This document shows positions 34,892 to 44,335 of a DNA stretch of 64,000 nt, piece by piece. The stretch comes from Methylococcaceae bacterium (GTDB lineage Bacteria; Pseudomonadota; Gammaproteobacteria; Methylococcales; Methylomonadaceae). The position numbers were made by a program, and so were the translations under genes. The DNA is taken from contig JAUYBL010000013.1 in NCBI GenBank assembly GCA_030693065.1, positions 62,001-126,000 on the forward strand, read 5' to 3'. Each line of letters begins with the position of its first letter. The stretch's first letter is position 1. The notes beneath the pieces are model-generated. The model worked only from the letters and a program-made list of their open reading frames with translations, was not told the origin of the DNA and did no database searches.

Positions 34892-35617
34892 ATGCCACAA
34901 TCCATTCGCTCTACCAAAGCTATCCCTGTCCGTGAACGCCTGATTATGGCTTTGGACGTTCCCAGCATCGCTGAAGCACAGGCGTTAGTTGAAGAACTGG
35001 GTGATTCGGTAATTTTTTACAAAGTCGGCATGGAGTTATTCATGTGCGGCGATTATTTCGGTTTTATCGAATGGCTTAAGCAGCGTGGCAAAAAAGTGTT
35101 TGTGGATTTAAAGTTTTTTGACGTGCCCGCCACTGTCGGCCGTGCCATCCGGGCATTAAGTAGTAAAGGTGTCGACCTTGCCACTATTCATGGTAACGAT
35201 TCCATCATGGAAGCTGCCGCCAAAGAGAAAGGCAATCTCAAAGTATTGGCAGTCACGGCGTTAACTAGTTTGGATCGCGGCGATCTGGATGATTTGGGCT
35301 TCAGCTGTGATGTGCGGGAGCTGGTGTTATCGCGCGCCAAACGGGCTTTGGAAATCGGCTGTGATGGCGTGGTGTCATCCGGCCTTGAAGCGCCCATGCT
35401 GCGTGAACATCTGGATCATCGTTTATTGGTAATCACTCCCGGCATTCGACCGGTCGATAATCGCGAAGACGACGACCAAAAACGCGTGGTTAGCGTAGAC
35501 AAGGCTTTTCAGAGCGGCGCCGATTACATTGTGGTTGGCCGCCCAATCCGCGATGCCGATGATCGCAAAGGCATGGCAGAAAAAATTCAGGCGCAGATTT
35601 TGGCTGAGTTTCAATAA
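34892..35617 (+). CDS. pyrF: Orotidine 5'-phosphate decarboxylase
   Basis: The last step of UMP synthesis. The catalytic Asp-Lys-Asp array is in VFVDLKFFDVPATV (about 70-83). The substrate phosphate site is VVSSGLEAP, and GIRP near 182-185 and the C-terminal VVGRPIRDADD follow. 241 residues. The first residues (MPQSIRSTKAIPVRER) are longer than in some relatives, and no good ribosome site is seen, so a slightly later start is possible. Transcribed alone, divergent from the AEC gene. Confidence 0.95.
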   Translation: MPQSIRSTKAIPVRERLIMALDVPSIAEAQALVEELGDSVIFYKVGMELFMCGDYFGFIEWLKQRGKKVFVDLKFFDVPATVGRAIRALSSKGVDLATIHGNDSIMEAAAKEKGNLKVLAVTALTSLDRGDLDDLGFSCDVRELVLSRAKRALEIGCDGVVSSGLEAPMLREHLDHRLLVITPGIRPVDNREDDDQKRVVSVDKAFQSGADYIVVGRPIRDADDRKGMAEKIQAQILAEFQ

Positions 35618-35720
35618 TAACCGGGCAAATCGGCAACTTAAATTGCCATTGTTATGGTTTTTTAAGCCAAATTTAACAATACATTGTCAATAGGTCGCGC
35701 ATTGCAGGATAATTAAACTG

Positions 35721-35754
35721 TGTTATATGACCTAATCAAATGCGCCATATAACA
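35721..35754. promoter_or_regulatory. Perfect inverted repeat upstream of the COG2836 gene
   Basis: TGTTATATG and CATATAACA, 9-base perfect arms with a 16-base spacer, 65 bases before the next start codon. The length and spacing suggest an operator for a dimeric regulator. No T-run, so it is not a terminator. Confidence 0.45.
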
Positions 35755-35818
35755 TAGTCCTTTCATCAAGCCTGGATTACATTTGCTTTTCTTCAACCCT
35801 GCGATAACTTTAGCCACT

Positions 35819-36550
35819 ATGGAATTTGACCACGCCTTTAACTCATCTTACTTGGTCGCATTCACCATGGGCCTGCTAAGTAGCATGCATTGTGTGGGCA
35901 TGTGTGGTTCGATTATCGGTACCTTAACGCTGAGTTTAAGCGCTGAAGTACGCAACGACAAAAAACGCCTGTTGCCCTTTGTCTTTAATTACAACGCAGG
36001 TAGAGTCACCAGCTACACTTTGGCGGGCCTGTTACTGGGGTTTGTTCAAGCCGCGCTGGTAATGAGCATGGACGAAACTACTGGCTATCGGGTATTACAG
36101 ATACTATCGGCGATCGTCATGGCCAGTGCCGGTTTATACCTTGCCGGTTGGTTTCCTAGATTTGCCTATATCGAAAAGATTGGCTTACATTTTTGGCGTT
36201 TAATTGAACCTTTTGGGCGGCGGCTTATTCCGGTAAAAACCTATTCCCAGGCCTATTTATTTGGCATGGTGTGGGGCTGGTTGCCATGCAGCTTAGTCTA
36301 TACAGCTCTTGCCTTGGCCTCGACTGCAGGAGGCGTTGGACAAAGCGCTTTAACCATGTTGTTTTTCGGTCTCGGCACCATTCCGGCAGTGATGGGCATT
36401 GGCTTTATGACCGGTATACTGACAAAACTTTCTGGCTTACAACGATTTAGACAGGTCATTGGTCTGTTAATGATTGCACTGGCTTTGTTAGCGGTAATTC
36501 CGGATCTTAACCCGATGCGTTGGCAACATACTCAGGAGGTAGCGAAGTAA
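35819..36550 (+). CDS. Sulfite exporter TauE/SafE-like membrane protein (COG2836)
   Basis: 243 residues with about six membrane helices in two halves. The first helix carries LLSSMHCVGMCGSIIG, a Cys-x3-Cys pair typical of the COG2836 group that is often encoded near cytochrome oxidase maturation or copper genes. The second half has the matching GWLPCSLVYTALALA. This suggests metal or thiol chemistry rather than sulfite export, but the substrate is open. Start ATG 35819 is preferred to the TTG at 35783. It is one base from the sigma-54 activator gene. Confidence 0.82.
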   Translation: MEFDHAFNSSYLVAFTMGLLSSMHCVGMCGSIIGTLTLSLSAEVRNDKKRLLPFVFNYNAGRVTSYTLAGLLLGFVQAALVMSMDETTGYRVLQILSAIVMASAGLYLAGWFPRFAYIEKIGLHFWRLIEPFGRRLIPVKTYSQAYLFGMVWGWLPCSLVYTALALASTAGGVGQSALTMLFFGLGTIPAVMGIGFMTGILTKLSGLQRFRQVIGLLMIALALLAVIPDLNPMRWQHTQEVAK

Positions 36551-36551
36551 T

Positions 36552-37517
36552 ATGGCTTATTTTAGATCGATTATTGGTCAGTCTCCCGCGCTGGATTCAC
36601 TAATTCGTAGTGCCCGAATTGTCGCCACAACCGACGTCACTGTTTTACTGAAAGGTGAAACGGGCACCGGCAAAGAGGTATTTGCCAAAGCCATTCAAAA
36701 ATCCAGTGCGCGTTCTGACAAGCCTTTTATTACTGTTAATTGCGCCGCTCTCCCTGAGGGCTTAATTGAGTCTGAGTTATTTGGTCACAAAAAAGGCGCT
36801 TTTACCGGCGCTAGTTCCAGCACCCAAGGATTACTGCAGGCGGCGGACGGCGGCACTTTATTTCTCGATGAAATCAACTCATTACCGCTAGGGGTACAAG
36901 CGAAATTCTTGCGCTTTCTGGATTCTGGAGAGTGCCTTGTAGTTGGCGAAACCAAGCCAATCAAGGTAAATGTTCGCGTGATTGCCGCAACCAACTCCGA
37001 TTTGACCAAGCAAATTGGCCAGGGAGATTTTAGACAAGATTTATATTTCAGATTAAATGTCGTCCCTTTAGAACTGCCACCACTGTCCCAGCGCACTGAA
37101 GATATTGAGCCGTTGGCGGTACATTTTTTAAATTTATTTGCTAAAGCGCATTCGATTGATGTCCCTAAGCTAAGTAAAGCCACGCTCAAAGTTTTAAAGC
37201 AGTATAAATGGCCGGGCAACATTCGAGAATTGCGCAATTTATGCGAAAGATTAAGTGTGTTATTGGCGGGTAAAGTGATTGAACCGGAAAATCTCCCTGC
37301 AGAATTTAGTGTGACTGTCACTGGTCAATTACCGGAGGGTGGCGATTTTATTTTGCCGGCCGAAGGTGTGCAATTGGATTCCTTGGAAGCCGATTTAATT
37401 AGTCAGGCTTTGCAACGCACTAATGGCAATCGCGCAAAAACTGCAAAATTGTTAGGCATATCAAGAGATACGTTGCTGTATCGAATGCAAAAACATGGTT
37501 TTTCCATATCGCATTAG
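36552..37517 (+). CDS. Sigma-54-dependent transcriptional activator without receiver domain
   Basis: 321 residues. The AAA+ core starts at once: GETGTGKE Walker A (about 36-43), GAFTGA sigma-54 contact loop (about 80-85), Walker B GGTLFLDEI (about 97-105), and the arginine finger region FRQDLYFRLNV. A Fis-type helix-turn-helix closes the protein (NRAKTAKLLGISRDTLLYRM, about 296-315). There is no receiver, PAS, GAF or V4R domain, so its signal must come from a partner or from expression level. It is cotranscribed with the COG2836 membrane protein. Confidence 0.92.
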   Translation: MAYFRSIIGQSPALDSLIRSARIVATTDVTVLLKGETGTGKEVFAKAIQKSSARSDKPFITVNCAALPEGLIESELFGHKKGAFTGASSSTQGLLQAADGGTLFLDEINSLPLGVQAKFLRFLDSGECLVVGETKPIKVNVRVIAATNSDLTKQIGQGDFRQDLYFRLNVVPLELPPLSQRTEDIEPLAVHFLNLFAKAHSIDVPKLSKATLKVLKQYKWPGNIRELRNLCERLSVLLAGKVIEPENLPAEFSVTVTGQLPEGGDFILPAEGVQLDSLEADLISQALQRTNGNRAKTAKLLGISRDTLLYRMQKHGFSISH

Positions 37518-37526
37518 CATTCAGCG

Positions 37527-38261
37527 TTAAAGACAACGTAACCATTGCACGGTGACGTTGTCGCTCCTACCAAGCGCACGCAATACCGTTAATTGAGCAA
37601 TTTTACCCAATGCGATTTTGCCACTGGCGGGTTGGGCTAACTGTAATAATTCGGTTTGTTTTACATTCTCCCAGAACCCATCCGTACATAACAAAAAAGT
37701 CTCACCCTTTTGAATTGCCGGATATTCGCGTATTTCAGGTTGATGTTTTTTCAATATATTGATGCTGCGCGTTAGCTGATTTTGATCAGGATGCTGCCCC
37801 ATTTCCTCTTCGGATATTTTACCGGCGTTCAGCAATTGCTGTGGGATGGAATGATCTTGGCTACGCCACAAGATTTCCTTAGGATTCATCCGATAGATGC
37901 GCGAGTCGCCACAATGGGCAGTTAATACGCGCTGGCTATCGATAAATAGGCAAATGCAGGTAGTATGGGCTTTACCAGCCACTTTATCATCCTGAAACAG
38001 CAACTTCATTTCGTCAATCGCCGCATCTAACCAGGCAGCAAAAGTCGCAACTGGATTTTCCTGTATACGCTTGCTGTAGCTTTCTGCCGTGGCTAACAAG
38101 CCTTGGCAAAAAAAACGCGACGCCTTTTCACCGGCACTATAACCACCCAAGCCATCGGCTACCACGAGCAAGGCATAATCATCATTGATGATATGTGCCA
38201 TATAATCCTGGTTGCTTTCCCTGTCGCCCGCAGATGTGAGTTGATAAAACTCGAATGCCAT
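37527..38261 (-). CDS. PP2C-type serine/threonine protein phosphatase
   Basis: 244 residues. Metal-binding aspartates are in SAGDRESNQDYM (about 10-20), VVADGLGGYSAGEKAS (about 36-51), CGDSRIY (about 120-126) and LLCTDGFWE, SDNVTVQW at the end, the full set of the Stp1-like family. The start at 38261 (MAFEFYQLTS) is chosen because the family begins here; the frame extends 11 codons upstream into pdxJ. It follows pdxJ by 4 bases. No kinase partner is nearby in the window. Confidence 0.9.
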   Translation of the reverse strand: MAFEFYQLTSAGDRESNQDYMAHIINDDYALLVVADGLGGYSAGEKASRFFCQGLLATAESYSKRIQENPVATFAAWLDAAIDEMKLLFQDDKVAGKAHTTCICLFIDSQRVLTAHCGDSRIYRMNPKEILWRSQDHSIPQQLLNAGKISEEEMGQHPDQNQLTRSINILKKHQPEIREYPAIQKGETFLLCTDGFWENVKQTELLQLAQPASGKIALGKIAQLTVLRALGRSDNVTVQWLRCL

Positions 38262-38265
38262 TGTG

Positions 38266-39018
38266 CTAAATCTGCCTACTATGCAATCTGGCATTACGCA
38301 TAAGCTGCTTCAAATCACTGACCGTCTGCGCCAGACCTGTTAACACGGCCTGAGCAATAATGGCATGACCGATATTAAGCTCGACAATTTCCGGTATCGC
38401 ACAGATGGCTTCAACATTATGAAAATTAAGCCCGTGTCCAGCATTAACTTGTAGGCCCGCAGTGTGCGCGTAGTAAGCCGCTTGGCGAATGCGCTCCAGC
38501 TCTTCCGCTTGCTCAGCCGCATTTTCTGCATCGGCATAGCGACCCGTGTGTAATTCAATTACCGGCGCACCCGCTTGTACCGCCGCATCAATTTGTTCTT
38601 GCTCCGGATCAATAAATAATGACACCTCAATGCCGGAGCTTTTTAATCTTTCGCACGCGGATTGCATAATCGATAGCTGTCCAGCGACATTAAGCCCGCC
38701 TTCAGTGGTTAGCTCGGCACGCTTTTCTGGCACCAGGCAGCAGGCGAATGGCTTTACTTTCTGGGCGATTGCGATCATTTCTTCGGTTACTGCCATTTCC
38801 AGATTCAGCCGGGTATGCAGCATGTCTTGCAATAAATAAATGTCACGGTCTTGAATATGGCGGCGATCTTCCCGCAAATGCGCGGTAATCCCATCCGCCC
38901 CAGCTTGCTCGGCAATCAACGCCGCTTGAATGGGATCAGGATAGCGGGTACCTCTGGCTTGCCTTAAGGTGGCAATGTGATCAATATTGACGCCTAGCAG
39001 AATATTTTGTGTGCTCAT
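38266..39018 (-). CDS. pdxJ: Pyridoxine 5'-phosphate synthase
   Basis: Condenses 1-deoxyxylulose 5-phosphate with 3-amino-1-hydroxyacetone phosphate to PNP. 250 residues: [20 protein letters not shown] (9-28), [16 protein letters not shown] (42-57), [10 protein letters not shown] (about 72-81) and [20 protein letters not shown] near 206-217. It overlaps recO by four bases, in the conserved era-recO-pdxJ order. Confidence 0.97.
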   Translation of the reverse strand: MSTQNILLGVNIDHIATLRQARGTRYPDPIQAALIAEQAGADGITAHLREDRRHIQDRDIYLLQDMLHTRLNLEMAVTEEMIAIAQKVKPFACCLVPEKRAELTTEGGLNVAGQLSIMQSACERLKSSGIEVSLFIDPEQEQIDAAVQAGAPVIELHTGRYADAENAAEQAEELERIRQAAYYAHTAGLQVNAGHGLNFHNVEAICAIPEIVELNIGHAIIAQAVLTGLAQTVSDLKQLMRNARLHSRQI

Positions 39019-39716
39019 GTTTCTGATCGCTTAATAAGTTTGTTGATAACGGCACGACTTTTCAGCTGCCTGCCTTGTAGATGGGTATCAATGACTTGCC
39101 TCATCAGCAGTTTGACTTCGCTTAACACTTGCGAATCGTTGAATTGTCTTAATTGGATCGCTTGCACAGTCTTCTCTGACAACAAGCCTTTGGTATCTGC
39201 CACCAGTCCGCGATCATTGTCGAACGAGTAACTTGCTGAGCGTATAGATGACTTGTTTGTCTCCGCATGTAAGCCATAGCCGATACTTTCCAGCAAATCC
39301 AATTCAAAGGTTCTTAAGGCAGGCTCTAGGGTTGCTTCTTGAGCTAGCCTGGTCAGGCAAGACTGGTAATGAACAAATACTTCAGGATGCGGATCGTGTT
39401 TATGCAAAAAACAACCGATCAACTCGTTGACATAAAAACCACAATACAGCGCAAGACCAGTCAATTTAGCAAAAGAATCAGCCATTTCAACTGTGGTGAG
39501 AGTTTTAAGTTCTGCCTTGCCAACATAGGAAATCAATATTGGCACAAAGGGCTGTAAAAGCCCGGCAGTTTTTGATTTTGCTTTTCGCACACCTTTTGCC
39601 AAGACCGAAAGCCTGCCAAAGTCACGCGTCAATACCTCAATAATTAGGCTGGTTTCGCGAAAATTGCGCTGCTGTAGAACAAAGGCAGGTTGTAAATAGA
39701 CTGCTGTTTCAGTCAT
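39015..39716 (-). CDS. recO: DNA repair protein RecO
   Basis: A 233-residue recombination mediator that loads RecA with RecR and anneals SSB-coated DNA. The N-terminal OB fold reads [20 protein letters not shown] (about 13-32) and [17 protein letters not shown]; the C-terminal helical part has [11 protein letters not shown]. It overlaps era by 8 bases and pdxJ by 4, so the three are translationally linked. No zinc cysteines, as in other gammaproteobacteria. Confidence 0.95.
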   Translation of the reverse strand: MTETAVYLQPAFVLQQRNFRETSLIIEVLTRDFGRLSVLAKGVRKAKSKTAGLLQPFVPILISYVGKAELKTLTTVEMADSFAKLTGLALYCGFYVNELIGCFLHKHDPHPEVFVHYQSCLTRLAQEATLEPALRTFELDLLESIGYGLHAETNKSSIRSASYSFDNDRGLVADTKGLLSEKTVQAIQLRQFNDSQVLSEVKLLMRQVIDTHLQGRQLKSRAVINKLIKRSET

Positions 39717-40590
39717 TAAATCCTAAGCTTTGTAACGCCCGTTCATTATCAGACCAACCTTTTTTCACTTTGACCCACAGCTGGATATAGACTTTCTTGT
39801 CCAGCAATTTTTCTATATCTAGTCTGGCGTCAGTACCAACTTTTTTTAGCATTTCGCCATTATCGCCAATCACAATAGTTTTTTGTCCAAGCCGCTCTAC
39901 CCAAATAATGGCGTAGATTTTGGTGATATGGGGCTTTTCTTCGTAGCGTTCTATTTCGACGGTTATCGCATAAGGCAACTCATCGCCTAATCGTCTGGTC
40001 AGTTTTTCCCGGACAATTTCCGCGCATAAAAATCGCTCTGGTCTGTCGGTAATTTGATCTTCCGGGTATATCAAATCACTTTCAGGCAGCATCTCCATAA
40101 TCAAGCCTTCGAGCTCTTCAAGATTGGTGCTCTTCAAGGCTGAAATGGGAATCATGTGAGCAAAAGGAAAGCGATGCTGAGCTTCGGAAAAAAAAGTCAA
40201 AATATCTTCTTTATCTTTAACTTTGTCGACTTTGTTGGCGGCCAAGATAACCGGCAATCCTGCCTGTTCGAGCTTTTTAAAAATAATCTCGTCGTATTCA
40301 TGCCAAGACAGGCCGTCAATCAACCAAACGATGACATCAACACCTAGTAAGGTAGTCTCTGCAGTTCTGTTTAGATAACGATTGAGAGCTTTCTGTTCAT
40401 TGCCATGCATACCAGGCGTATCCATATAAATGGCTTGCCCTGCTGCGGTGGTGTTAATACCCAAGATACGATGTCGAGTCGTTTGGGGTTTACGAGAGGT
40501 GATGCTGATTTTTTGTTTCAGCAAATGATTCATCAGTGTTGATTTGCCCACATTGGGGCGCCCTATCAGGGCTACGAAACCACAATTCAT
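39709..40590 (-). CDS. era: GTPase Era
   Basis: A ribosome-associated GTPase for 30S assembly. G1 is GRPNVGKST (10-18), G2 TTRHRILG, G3 DTPGMHG, G4 NKVD (about 120-123), and a C-terminal KH domain with IVEIERY-like and GKNGEMLKKVG-type elements (here GDNGEMLKKVG) near 238-248. 293 residues. It overlaps rnc by one base, a conserved pairing with RNase III in rRNA maturation. Confidence 0.97.
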   Translation of the reverse strand: MNCGFVALIGRPNVGKSTLMNHLLKQKISITSRKPQTTRHRILGINTTAAGQAIYMDTPGMHGNEQKALNRYLNRTAETTLLGVDVIVWLIDGLSWHEYDEIIFKKLEQAGLPVILAANKVDKVKDKEDILTFFSEAQHRFPFAHMIPISALKSTNLEELEGLIMEMLPESDLIYPEDQITDRPERFLCAEIVREKLTRRLGDELPYAITVEIERYEEKPHITKIYAIIWVERLGQKTIVIGDNGEMLKKVGTDARLDIEKLLDKKVYIQLWVKVKKGWSDNERALQSLGFND

Positions 40591-41267
40591 TACACGCCTT
40601 TTAATAATTCAAGCATTTGCTCTGCCGCTGCTTGTTCTGCTTTTTTTCTTGAAACTCCAGTGCCGATAAAAAATTGATCGCTCAAAGGCACGGTACATTT
40701 GACCTTGAAGGTTTGTTCATGGCCCAGTCCGGACATGCTTATCAAAGTATATTCAGGTAAATCATTTTTTTTAGACTGCATCAATTCTTGCAATTGAGTT
40801 TTAGGGTCTTTTTTCCAGTTATCAAGCGACAAGGCTTGCAGCTTTTCTTGAAATAATGACACCACCCACTGCTGACAGGCATCCATCCCTTGGTCGATAA
40901 ATAATGCGCCGATGATGGCTTCCAGCGCGTCCGATAAAATAGAATCGCGGCGAAATCCACCGCTTTTAAGTTCGCCAGAACCTAGCAGAAGATATTCTCC
41001 TAAATGATGTTTCCTGGCGAGTTCCGCAAGTGATGTTTGATTAACTAAACTGGCTCGCAAGCGACTTAATACCCCTTCCGGTGCGGAAGGAAAGGCATCA
41101 TATAATTGATGGGCGATCACAAATCCTAGAATAGAGTCACCTAAAAATTCTAAGCGCTCATTATTTTTAGACCCTACGCTACGATGCGTCAGTGCGCTGA
41201 TAAACAGTTGCGGATCATTAAAACGCAGGCCTAATCGTTTAGATAAGACGTCTGGATTTTTTGTCAC
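40590..41267 (-). CDS. rnc: Ribonuclease III
   Basis: A double-strand-specific RNase for rRNA and mRNA processing. The catalytic signature NERLEFLGDSIL is at about 37-48, with the second acidic site DALEAIIGALF near 113-123. A dsRBD follows (DPKTQLQELMQ through KKAEQAAAEQML). 225 residues. It overlaps the DUF4845 gene by four bases. Confidence 0.97.
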   Translation of the reverse strand: MTKNPDVLSKRLGLRFNDPQLFISALTHRSVGSKNNERLEFLGDSILGFVIAHQLYDAFPSAPEGVLSRLRASLVNQTSLAELARKHHLGEYLLLGSGELKSGGFRRDSILSDALEAIIGALFIDQGMDACQQWVVSLFQEKLQALSLDNWKKDPKTQLQELMQSKKNDLPEYTLISMSGLGHEQTFKVKCTVPLSDQFFIGTGVSRKKAEQAAAEQMLELLKGV

Positions 41268-41641
41268 TCCTGCCCAACCTCAAAGGAATCATTAAATTCA
41301 GCCAATACGCTCAAGTTACCGGCAATTTTTTGCACTGTTTCATATTCAATAGTCACTTTCAGGTAGTTACCGTGCTTAACGACTTTAATATCATCTTGAG
41401 TGACATCGTAGACATAATTCAAGTTAAAACGTTTGTTTAAGCTATCTCTAACCTCATGTTCACTTTTAGTCTCAATACCGGGGGTTTGCTCGACAGCTTT
41501 AAGTGCACTGACCACTTTTGCGTGATCCATATAAATCGGAACTACTTTAAGTGTGAGCAAGGTAAAAAAAGCGATCAGCCCCAAAATAAACAGAATGGAA
41601 ATCAAGGTTAAACCTTGTTGGCTTTTAACCGTTACGTTCAT
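41264..41641 (-). CDS. DUF4845 membrane protein
   Basis: 125 residues: a short N-terminal part, one membrane helix (about 11-31, ISILFILGLIAFFTLLTLKV) and a periplasmic domain (VPIYMDHAKVVSALK through VYDVTQDDIKVVKHG). This is the pilin-like DUF4845 protein found between lepB and rnc in many gammaproteobacteria. Function unknown; conserved placement suggests a link with signal peptidase or secretion. Confidence 0.88.
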   Translation of the reverse strand: MNVTVKSQQGLTLISILFILGLIAFFTLLTLKVVPIYMDHAKVVSALKAVEQTPGIETKSEHEVRDSLNKRFNLNYVYDVTQDDIKVVKHGNYLKVTIEYETVQKIAGNLSVLAEFNDSFEVGQE

Positions 41642-41680
41642 GATCGGCTCCAGAAATGATGAATAAACAACAAGTGTAGT

Positions 41681-42457
41681 TTATTTCAAAACCGTGCCAA
41701 TCCGATCAAAGCCCACACCCTTATGCTGCCAATCCCAACTCATCCAGATAAAAAAGGCCTTGCCGACCAGATTTTCCTCAGGAACGGGCCCCCAGTAGCG
41801 GCTATCATTGCTGTTGTCGCGGTTATCGCCCATCGCAAAGTAATTGCCTTGCGGAACGATATAATCAAATTCAACCGTGGGTGCGCCATTTCTGATTAAA
41901 ATGCTGTGCTCGATACCGGTTAAATTTTCCAACAAATTTTCAGCGCCAGTCATATCTTGACCTTGGCCGACACCTTCATAACGTCCCAACGATACTTGCT
42001 CAATAGCTGTGCCGTTGATGGTTAGTTTTTTATTGTGGTAAGAGATTTTGTCACCGGGCAGGCCAATCACACGCTTGATGTAGTCCACTGCGGGATCTTT
42101 AGGGTAACGAAACACCACAATGTCACCGCGCTGAGGTTCGTTCAGCTCAATAATTTTTTTATTGATCACTGGCAGACGGATGCCATAAGTGAATTTATTC
42201 ACCAATATAAAATCCCCAACCAACAAGGTGGGCATCATTGAACCGGAAGGAATTCGAAACGGCTCGGCTAAGAATGATCTTAGTAACAACACAATGAGTA
42301 CGATAGGGAAAAATGACCTGGCATATTCAACCAAAACAGGTTCATTTTTTTCGTCAAAGGTTTCACCTTTGGATTTCAGCAGTAGCAAGTATCCGCCCCA
42401 AATAATGCCGGTAACCACTGAGGCAACTAACAGAAAAAAAGAAAAATCAACGTCCAT
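41681..42457 (-). CDS. lepB: Signal peptidase I
   Basis: Cleaves signal peptides at the outer face of the inner membrane. Two N-terminal membrane helices (about 5-25 and 46-62), then the catalytic box PSGSMMPTL with nucleophile Ser73, and the general-base lysine in DYIKRVIGLPGD (Lys128). The GDNRDNSNDSRYWG box lies near 212-225. 258 residues. Downstream of lepA, with a hairpin in the gap. Confidence 0.97.
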   Translation of the reverse strand: MDVDFSFFLLVASVVTGIIWGGYLLLLKSKGETFDEKNEPVLVEYARSFFPIVLIVLLLRSFLAEPFRIPSGSMMPTLLVGDFILVNKFTYGIRLPVINKKIIELNEPQRGDIVVFRYPKDPAVDYIKRVIGLPGDKISYHNKKLTINGTAIEQVSLGRYEGVGQGQDMTGAENLLENLTGIEHSILIRNGAPTVEFDYIVPQGNYFAMGDNRDNSNDSRYWGPVPEENLVGKAFFIWMSWDWQHKGVGFDRIGTVLK

Positions 42458-42506
42458 AGAAATTGTATTTAAAAAAGAATGAGGAAGTATGGAATGTATT
42501 TGGCAG

Positions 42507-42529
42507 AAAGGGCGAATAAATCGCCCTTT
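42507..42529 (-). terminator. Hairpin between lepA and lepB
   Basis: A perfect 9-bp stem AAAGGGCGA / TCGCCCTTT with a 5-base loop, 4 bases after the lepA stop. The following minus-strand sequence has only a weak T tract, so it may be a partial terminator or an mRNA processing or stability element within the operon. Confidence 0.5.
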
Positions 42530-42532
42530 GTC

Positions 42533-44332
42533 TTATTCCTTGTTAATTTGTAAAACTGCCAAGAAGGCTTCTTGAGGTATCTCGATATTGCCAACCTGTT
42601 TCATGCGTTTTTTACCGGCTTTTTGTTTTTCAAGCAGTTTTTTCTTACGACTGATGTCACCACCATAACACTTGGCAATAACGTTTTTCCGCATAGCCTT
42701 AACAGTTGAGCGGGCAATCACTTTCGAGCCGATAGCTGCTTGTATTGCTACTTCATACATTTGTCGTGGTATCAGGTCTTTCATTTTCTCGACCAGATCA
42801 CGACCTCGGTTATGGCTTAAATCACGATGCACTATGATCGACAGCGCATCTACTTTTTCGGCATTAATGAGTACATCAAGCTTTACCAAGGCTGCAGGTT
42901 GAAAACGTAAAAATTCGTAATCAAACGAAGCAAAACCACGACTGACTGACTTTAAGCGATCAAAAAAGTCCAACACGACTTCACTGAGTGGCATCTCGTA
43001 ATGTAAAGACACTTGTCGACCGACATATTGCATGTCTTTTTGGACGCCGCGCTTTTCGATGCAAAGCGTGATAACACCACCCAAATAAGCTTCCGGCACC
43101 AGAATATTCGCTCGAATGATAGGTTCTCTGATTTCCTTAATAATTCCGGCATCCGGAAGTTTGGCGGGATTATCAACCATCAATACCTGATCATTTTGCG
43201 TGATTACTTCATAAACTACCGTGGGTGCGGTAGTAATCAGGTCAACATCGTATTCTCTTTCCAGACGTTCCTGGACGATCTCCATGTGTAACATGCCCAA
43301 GAATCCGCAACGAAAACCAAAGCCAAGCGCCTGTGAGGTTTCCGGTTCAAACTGCAAGGCTGCGTCATTGAGGTTTAATTTATTTAACGCCTCACGCAAA
43401 TCTTCATAATTATCGGAGCTGACCGGATAGAGTCCGGCAAACACTCTGGGTTGTACTCGTTGGAATCCGGTAAGTTGTTCGGTGGCAGGGTTATCTGTCC
43501 AAGTGATGGTATCGCCAACCGGTGCGCCAAAAATATCTTTTATACCAGCGACTACAAAGCCAACTTCGCCGGTATTTAAAATATCTCTCTCCAACCGTTT
43601 AGGTGTAAATACGCCCACTTTTTCGGCGATAAAGGACCGACCGGTAGACATAATGGTGATCTTTTGTTTTCTGCGGATACTGCCATGCATAATCCGGACT
43701 AAAGATACTACGCCCAAATAACTATCAAACCAGGAGTCAATTATCAGCGCCTGTAGCGGCCCATCAATATTGCCTTGTGGTGGCGGAACTTTAACAACCA
43801 GCTGTTCCAATACATCTTGTACACCTAAGCCGGTTTTAGCGCTGATCATCAACGCCTCATCAGCCGGAATACCAATAACTTCCTCTATCTCCGTCATCAC
43901 GCGCTCAGGTTCAGCCGAAGGTAGATCAATCTTGTTGAGTACCGGCACTACTTCTAAACCTTGTTCTATCGCGGTGTAACAATTAGCAACACTTTGCGCT
44001 TCAACACCTTGAGCAGCGTCCACAACCAATAGCGCACCTTCGCAGGCGGCTAATGATCGGGAGACTTCATAAGAAAAATCCACATGCCCAGGGGTATCGA
44101 TAAAATTGAGCTGATAGGTTTCGCCATCCTTGGCTTTAAAATCCAGCGTTACACTCTGGGCTTTAATGGTAATACCTCGCTCTTTTTCAATATCCATGGA
44201 ATCGAGCACTTGCGCCGACATCTCCCGGTTACTTAAACCTCCGCAAATTTGAATGAAGCGGTCTGCAAGTGTCGATTTGCCATGATCAATATGGGCAATA
44301 ATGGAGAAATTTCTTATATGTTTTAAATCCAC
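42533..44332 (-). CDS. lepA: Elongation factor 4 (LepA)
   Basis: A translational GTPase that helps 30S biogenesis and back-translocation. G1 is AHIDHGKST (13-21), G3 DTPGHVDF (about 78-85), G4 NKID (about 132-135). It has EF-G-like domains III and V and the LepA-specific C-terminal domain with basic [20 protein letters not shown] (near 549-568). 599 residues. Gene order degP-lepA-lepB is conserved; it follows degP by three bases. Confidence 0.98.
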   Translation of the reverse strand: MDLKHIRNFSIIAHIDHGKSTLADRFIQICGGLSNREMSAQVLDSMDIEKERGITIKAQSVTLDFKAKDGETYQLNFIDTPGHVDFSYEVSRSLAACEGALLVVDAAQGVEAQSVANCYTAIEQGLEVVPVLNKIDLPSAEPERVMTEIEEVIGIPADEALMISAKTGLGVQDVLEQLVVKVPPPQGNIDGPLQALIIDSWFDSYLGVVSLVRIMHGSIRRKQKITIMSTGRSFIAEKVGVFTPKRLERDILNTGEVGFVVAGIKDIFGAPVGDTITWTDNPATEQLTGFQRVQPRVFAGLYPVSSDNYEDLREALNKLNLNDAALQFEPETSQALGFGFRCGFLGMLHMEIVQERLEREYDVDLITTAPTVVYEVITQNDQVLMVDNPAKLPDAGIIKEIREPIIRANILVPEAYLGGVITLCIEKRGVQKDMQYVGRQVSLHYEMPLSEVVLDFFDRLKSVSRGFASFDYEFLRFQPAALVKLDVLINAEKVDALSIIVHRDLSHNRGRDLVEKMKDLIPRQMYEVAIQAAIGSKVIARSTVKAMRKNVIAKCYGGDISRKKKLLEKQKAGKKRMKQVGNIEIPQEAFLAVLQINKE

Positions 44333-44335
44333 GTG

